Shown in pieces: positions 62,149 through 64,000 of a DNA stretch of 64,000 nt. The notes under the pieces were generated by a model. The model saw only the letters and a list, made by a program, of their open reading frames with translations, was not told the DNA's origin and made no database searches. Origin of the DNA: JAAEPI01 sp965212145 (GTDB taxonomy: Bacteria; Bacteroidota; Bacteroidia; Cytophagales; Cyclobacteriaceae); contig CBDBUY010000002.1 in the NCBI GenBank assembly GCA_965212145.1, forward strand, positions 62,001 to 126,000, read 5' to 3'. The translations under genes and the position numbers were made by a program. The first letter of the stretch is position 1. The number at the start of each line of letters is the position of its first letter.

Positions 62149-62863
62149 AAACACCCTAAAGATTTCCTGGGAGGACCTGTTGATACAGGAGGACGAGAAT
62201 TATGCTTTCATAAATAAACCGGCAGGTCTTTCGACACTAGACGATCGATCTAGCAAAATGTCGGTTTTGAGCTTGGCAAAAGGACAAGACAAGAGTTTTA
62301 CGCCTTGTCATAGGTTAGATAAGGAGACTTCCGGTGTGCTTTCAGTTGCCAAGAACGAGGAGGCCTATAAATATTTTGCGCAAAGACTCGAAGCACGCGA
62401 AGTGAAGAAAGTTTATCATGCCGTCGTTAATGGCATTCATGATTTTCAAAACGTAGAAGCAGATGAGCCGCTTTATTCATCCAGCAGCAAGTCCAGAGTT
62501 GATTTTAATGGCAAACCCTCCCTCACTTTGATCCAGACGCTCAAGATTTACAAAAAGCACACCTTAGTTAAATGTTTCCCTTTTACCGGAAGGATGCATC
62601 AAATCAGGGTACATCTTGCGTATCACCAAGCTCCGATTGTGAGCGACTCTTTCTACGGCGGAGCTCCCGCATACTTGTCTGAATTGAAGAGAAATTTCAA
62701 TCAAAAGAAATATGAAGATGAAAATCCGATGATTCGACGGTTGGCACTTCATGCCTTTTCTTTGTCATTTCTCGACCCAAAAACTGACAAAACCACAACA
62801 ATTGAGGCCCCCTACCCCAAGGATTTCGCTGTTTTAGTGAAACAACTAGGAAAATTCACTTAG
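62132..62863 (+). CDS. RluA-family pseudouridine synthase
   Basis: This 243-aa enzyme isomerises uridine in rRNA or tRNA. The catalytic motif is HRLDKETSGV (Asp at the active site), with INKPAGLS upstream and PFTGRMHQIRVHLAYHQAPIVSD downstream, all typical of the RluA/RluC branch. There is no S4 domain. The start is ATG at 62132 or two codons later at 62138; both overlap the kinase gene. The target base is unknown. Confidence 0.92.
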   Translation: MTMTTKNTLKISWEDLLIQEDENYAFINKPAGLSTLDDRSSKMSVLSLAKGQDKSFTPCHRLDKETSGVLSVAKNEEAYKYFAQRLEAREVKKVYHAVVNGIHDFQNVEADEPLYSSSSKSRVDFNGKPSLTLIQTLKIYKKHTLVKCFPFTGRMHQIRVHLAYHQAPIVSDSFYGGAPAYLSELKRNFNQKKYEDENPMIRRLALHAFSLSFLDPKTDKTTTIEAPYPKDFAVLVKQLGKFT

Positions 62864-62878
62864 TAAACGGGCCGTGTA

Positions 62879-62909
62879 TTGGTTTTACAAATAAATACTT
62901 CTATTTTTG
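62879..62909 (+). promoter_or_regulatory. Promoter of rplM-rpsI-rpsB
   Basis: TTGG (62879-62882), 19 bp, TATTTTTG (62902-62909). The -7 box is an exact match and the spacer is ideal. A hairpin TTTGAGG / CTTCAAA (62918-62936) lies at the expected start of the leader. Confidence 0.75.
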
Positions 62910-62917
62910 TGTCCCTT

Positions 62918-62936
62918 TTTGAGGAGGGTCTTCAAA
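62918..62936 (+). other. Leader hairpin of the rplM operon
   Basis: TTTGAGG, loop AGGGT, CTTCAAA: seven pairs with one G-T, starting about 9 nt after the -7 box. It occupies most of the 45-nt leader and could be a target for translational self-control by a ribosomal protein. Confidence 0.4.
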
Positions 62937-62960
62937 TCAGGGCATTAAACAGTTAGGAAA

Positions 62961-63407
62961 TTGGATACTTTAAGTTACAAAACGGCATCACTTAACAAGG
63001 CTACAGTCGATAAAGGCTGGGTTGTGGTAGATGCTGATTCTAAGGTACTTGGGAGATTGGCGAGCGATGTGGCTAAGATCATCCGCGGAAAGCACAAGCC
63101 TGGGTACACACCACACGTAGATTGTGGTGACAATGTGATCGTCATTAACGCTGATAAAGTGAGATTGACAGGTCAAAAATGGACTGACAAAGTTTATGTC
63201 CGTCACACAGGTTACCCTGGTGGACAAAGACACGAAACTCCAAAGGAAGTTATGGACAAAAAGTCTTCGACCATATTGGTCGAGAAGGCCGTCAGAGGCA
63301 TGCTTCCTAAAACCAGACTTGGAAGAGAATTATTTAAGAGTCTTCATGTATACGAAGGTGCTGAGCACCCGCACGAAGCTCAGAAACCGAAAGAAATAAA
63401 ATTTTAA
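62961..63407 (+). CDS. rplM: 50S ribosomal protein L13
   Basis: This 148-aa large-subunit protein has the normal length and signature blocks: WVVVDADSKVLGRLASDVAKIIRGKHKP, VVINADKVRLTG and KAVRGMLPKTRLGRELFKSLHVYEGAEHPHEAQKP. The start is TTG at 62961 (MDTLSYKTASLNKA), the N-terminus typical of Bacteroidetes L13. It begins the L13-S9-S2 operon. Confidence 0.97.
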   Translation: MDTLSYKTASLNKATVDKGWVVVDADSKVLGRLASDVAKIIRGKHKPGYTPHVDCGDNVIVINADKVRLTGQKWTDKVYVRHTGYPGGQRHETPKEVMDKKSSTILVEKAVRGMLPKTRLGRELFKSLHVYEGAEHPHEAQKPKEIKF

Positions 63408-63414
63408 AAACTGA

Positions 63415-63801
63415 ATGGAGACAATCAGTACTATAGGTAGAAGAAAAACCTCTGTTGCTAGAATCAACATGATCGCTGGCAAAGGAAAAATAGAGGTTAA
63501 CAATCGCGAACTAGCGAACTACTTCCCATCAGAAATCCTTCAAACAATCGTGAAGCAGCCACTTGTAAAAGTGGAGCAAGACGGAAAATTTGACGTTAAA
63601 GTCAATGTTTTCGGTGGTGGACTAACCGGGCAAGCGGAAGCTGTTCGATTGGCTATCTCCAGAGCATTGGTGGAAGTTGATGCTGAGCACAAGCCGGCAT
63701 TGAAGTCAGAAGGTTTCATGACGAGAGATCCAAGAATGGTGGAAAGAAAGAAACCAGGTCGAAGAAAAGCGAGAAGAAGATTCCAATTCAGTAAACGATA
63801 A
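63415..63801 (+). CDS. rpsI: 30S ribosomal protein S9
   Basis: This 128-aa protein of the small subunit ends in the basic tail RRKARRRFQFSKR that reaches the P-site tRNA. The N-terminal GRRKTSVARI and GGGLTGQAEAVRLAISRALV are conserved. It follows rplM by 7 bp, as in most bacteria. Confidence 0.97.
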   Translation: METISTIGRRKTSVARINMIAGKGKIEVNNRELANYFPSEILQTIVKQPLVKVEQDGKFDVKVNVFGGGLTGQAEAVRLAISRALVEVDAEHKPALKSEGFMTRDPRMVERKKPGRRKARRRFQFSKR

Positions 63802-63805
63802 TTTG

Positions 63806-64000
63806 ATGAGCAAACTAGAGCACAAAGATTTATTGGACGCAGGTGTGCACTTTGGACACCTTACCAGAAAATGGAATCCTCAGATGGCGCCATACATCTT
63901 CATGGAGAAGAATGGCATCCACATTATCGATCTTTATAAGACACTTAAGTCTCTTGATGATGCTTCTGCAGCCATGAAGGCTATCGTTCGATCAGGACGA
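63806..64000 (+). CDS. rpsB: 30S ribosomal protein S2 (5' part, cut by the window edge)
   Basis: The 65 codons present (MSKLEHKDLLDAGVHFGHL then TRKWNPQMAPYIFMEKNGIHIIDL) are the standard N-terminus of S2 and run off the right edge. It starts 4 bp after the rpsI stop. In this phylum rplM-rpsI-rpsB are commonly followed by tsf, which is beyond the window. Confidence 0.97.
   Translation, partial: MSKLEHKDLLDAGVHFGHLTRKWNPQMAPYIFMEKNGIHIIDLYKTLKSLDDASAAMKAIVRSGR

Noticed and set aside
1..64000. tRNA, rRNA or riboswitch genes
   Set aside because: No gap is long enough for rRNA, and I found no cloverleaf or known riboswitch core in the intergenic stretches by eye; a covariance search would settle small cases.

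Overview
The window looks like a chromosomal segment of a marine-type Bacteroidota (Bacteroidetes), most likely a gliding or T9SS-bearing member of the Cytophagales. The reasons are: two very large or repeat-rich secreted proteins end in type IX secretion sorting domains; the recognisable promoters fit the Bacteroidetes form (TTG or TTTG, about 18-21 bp, then TAnnTTTG) rather than the E. coli form; LeuA is short and lacks a regulatory domain; adenylate kinase is the short-LID type; and the gene families (DUF4097, DUF349, DUF2795, HEAT-repeat anti-sigma factor) are typical of the phylum. Genus is inference only. Coding density is very high. No gap between genes exceeds 300 bases, and I saw no tRNA, rRNA, CRISPR array, insertion sequence or prophage.

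Layout. 0-4.2 kb: a minus-strand operon of metallophosphoesterase, lipoprotein glycerophosphodiesterase, adenosine-kinase-like sugar kinase and a truncated secreted protein, preceded by a secreted beta-strand protein. 4.3-7.6 kb: dnaJ-grpE, obg and adk on the minus strand. 7.7-12.2 kb: a small membrane protein, serine deaminase, hemE, an acyltransferase and a bile-acid-type sodium symporter. 12.2-15.2 kb: an ECF sigma factor / HEAT anti-sigma factor / two DUF4097 proteins, closed by a strong terminator. 15.3-18.9 kb: RNase HII, a DUF1801 protein and an M14 peptidase. 18.9-32.2 kb: an accessory-looking minus-strand block with two T9SS cargo proteins (765 and 2105 aa), a Rieske lipoprotein, a TetA-like MFS operon and a MATE pump. 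32.3-33.9 kb: a conserved helical protein of unknown role.

34.0-44.9 kb is one continuous plus-strand branched-chain amino acid operon, leuA-leuC-leuD-cimA-leuB-ilvD-ilvB-ilvN-ilvC, followed by gltB-gltD (45.0-50.9 kb), which supply glutamate. The second LeuA-family protein in the operon (37.2-38.7 kb) resembles Leptospira-type (R)-citramalate synthase. LeuCD and LeuB could therefore serve both leucine and a threonine-independent isoleucine route.

50.9-64.0 kb holds housekeeping genes: ettA, a DUF349 protein, ispD-queA, an ABC permease with a CPBP protease, recA, a predicted aminopeptidase, a PhoB/PhoR-type two-component pair with an RluA-type pseudouridine synthase, and the start of a ribosomal operon rplM-rpsI-rpsB that runs off the window.

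The best candidates for something less ordinary are: the citramalate synthase inside the Leu/Ilv operon; a DnaJ that has lost one complete zinc site; the sigma / HEAT anti-sigma / DUF4097 module; a 70-aa membrane protein gene whose start codon lies in a hairpin and whose last codons are a terminator; a palindrome repeated upstream of hemE and the sigma factor gene; and a perfect 18-bp palindrome upstream of the 2105-aa T9SS protein. No single region is clearly a new defence or mobile system.
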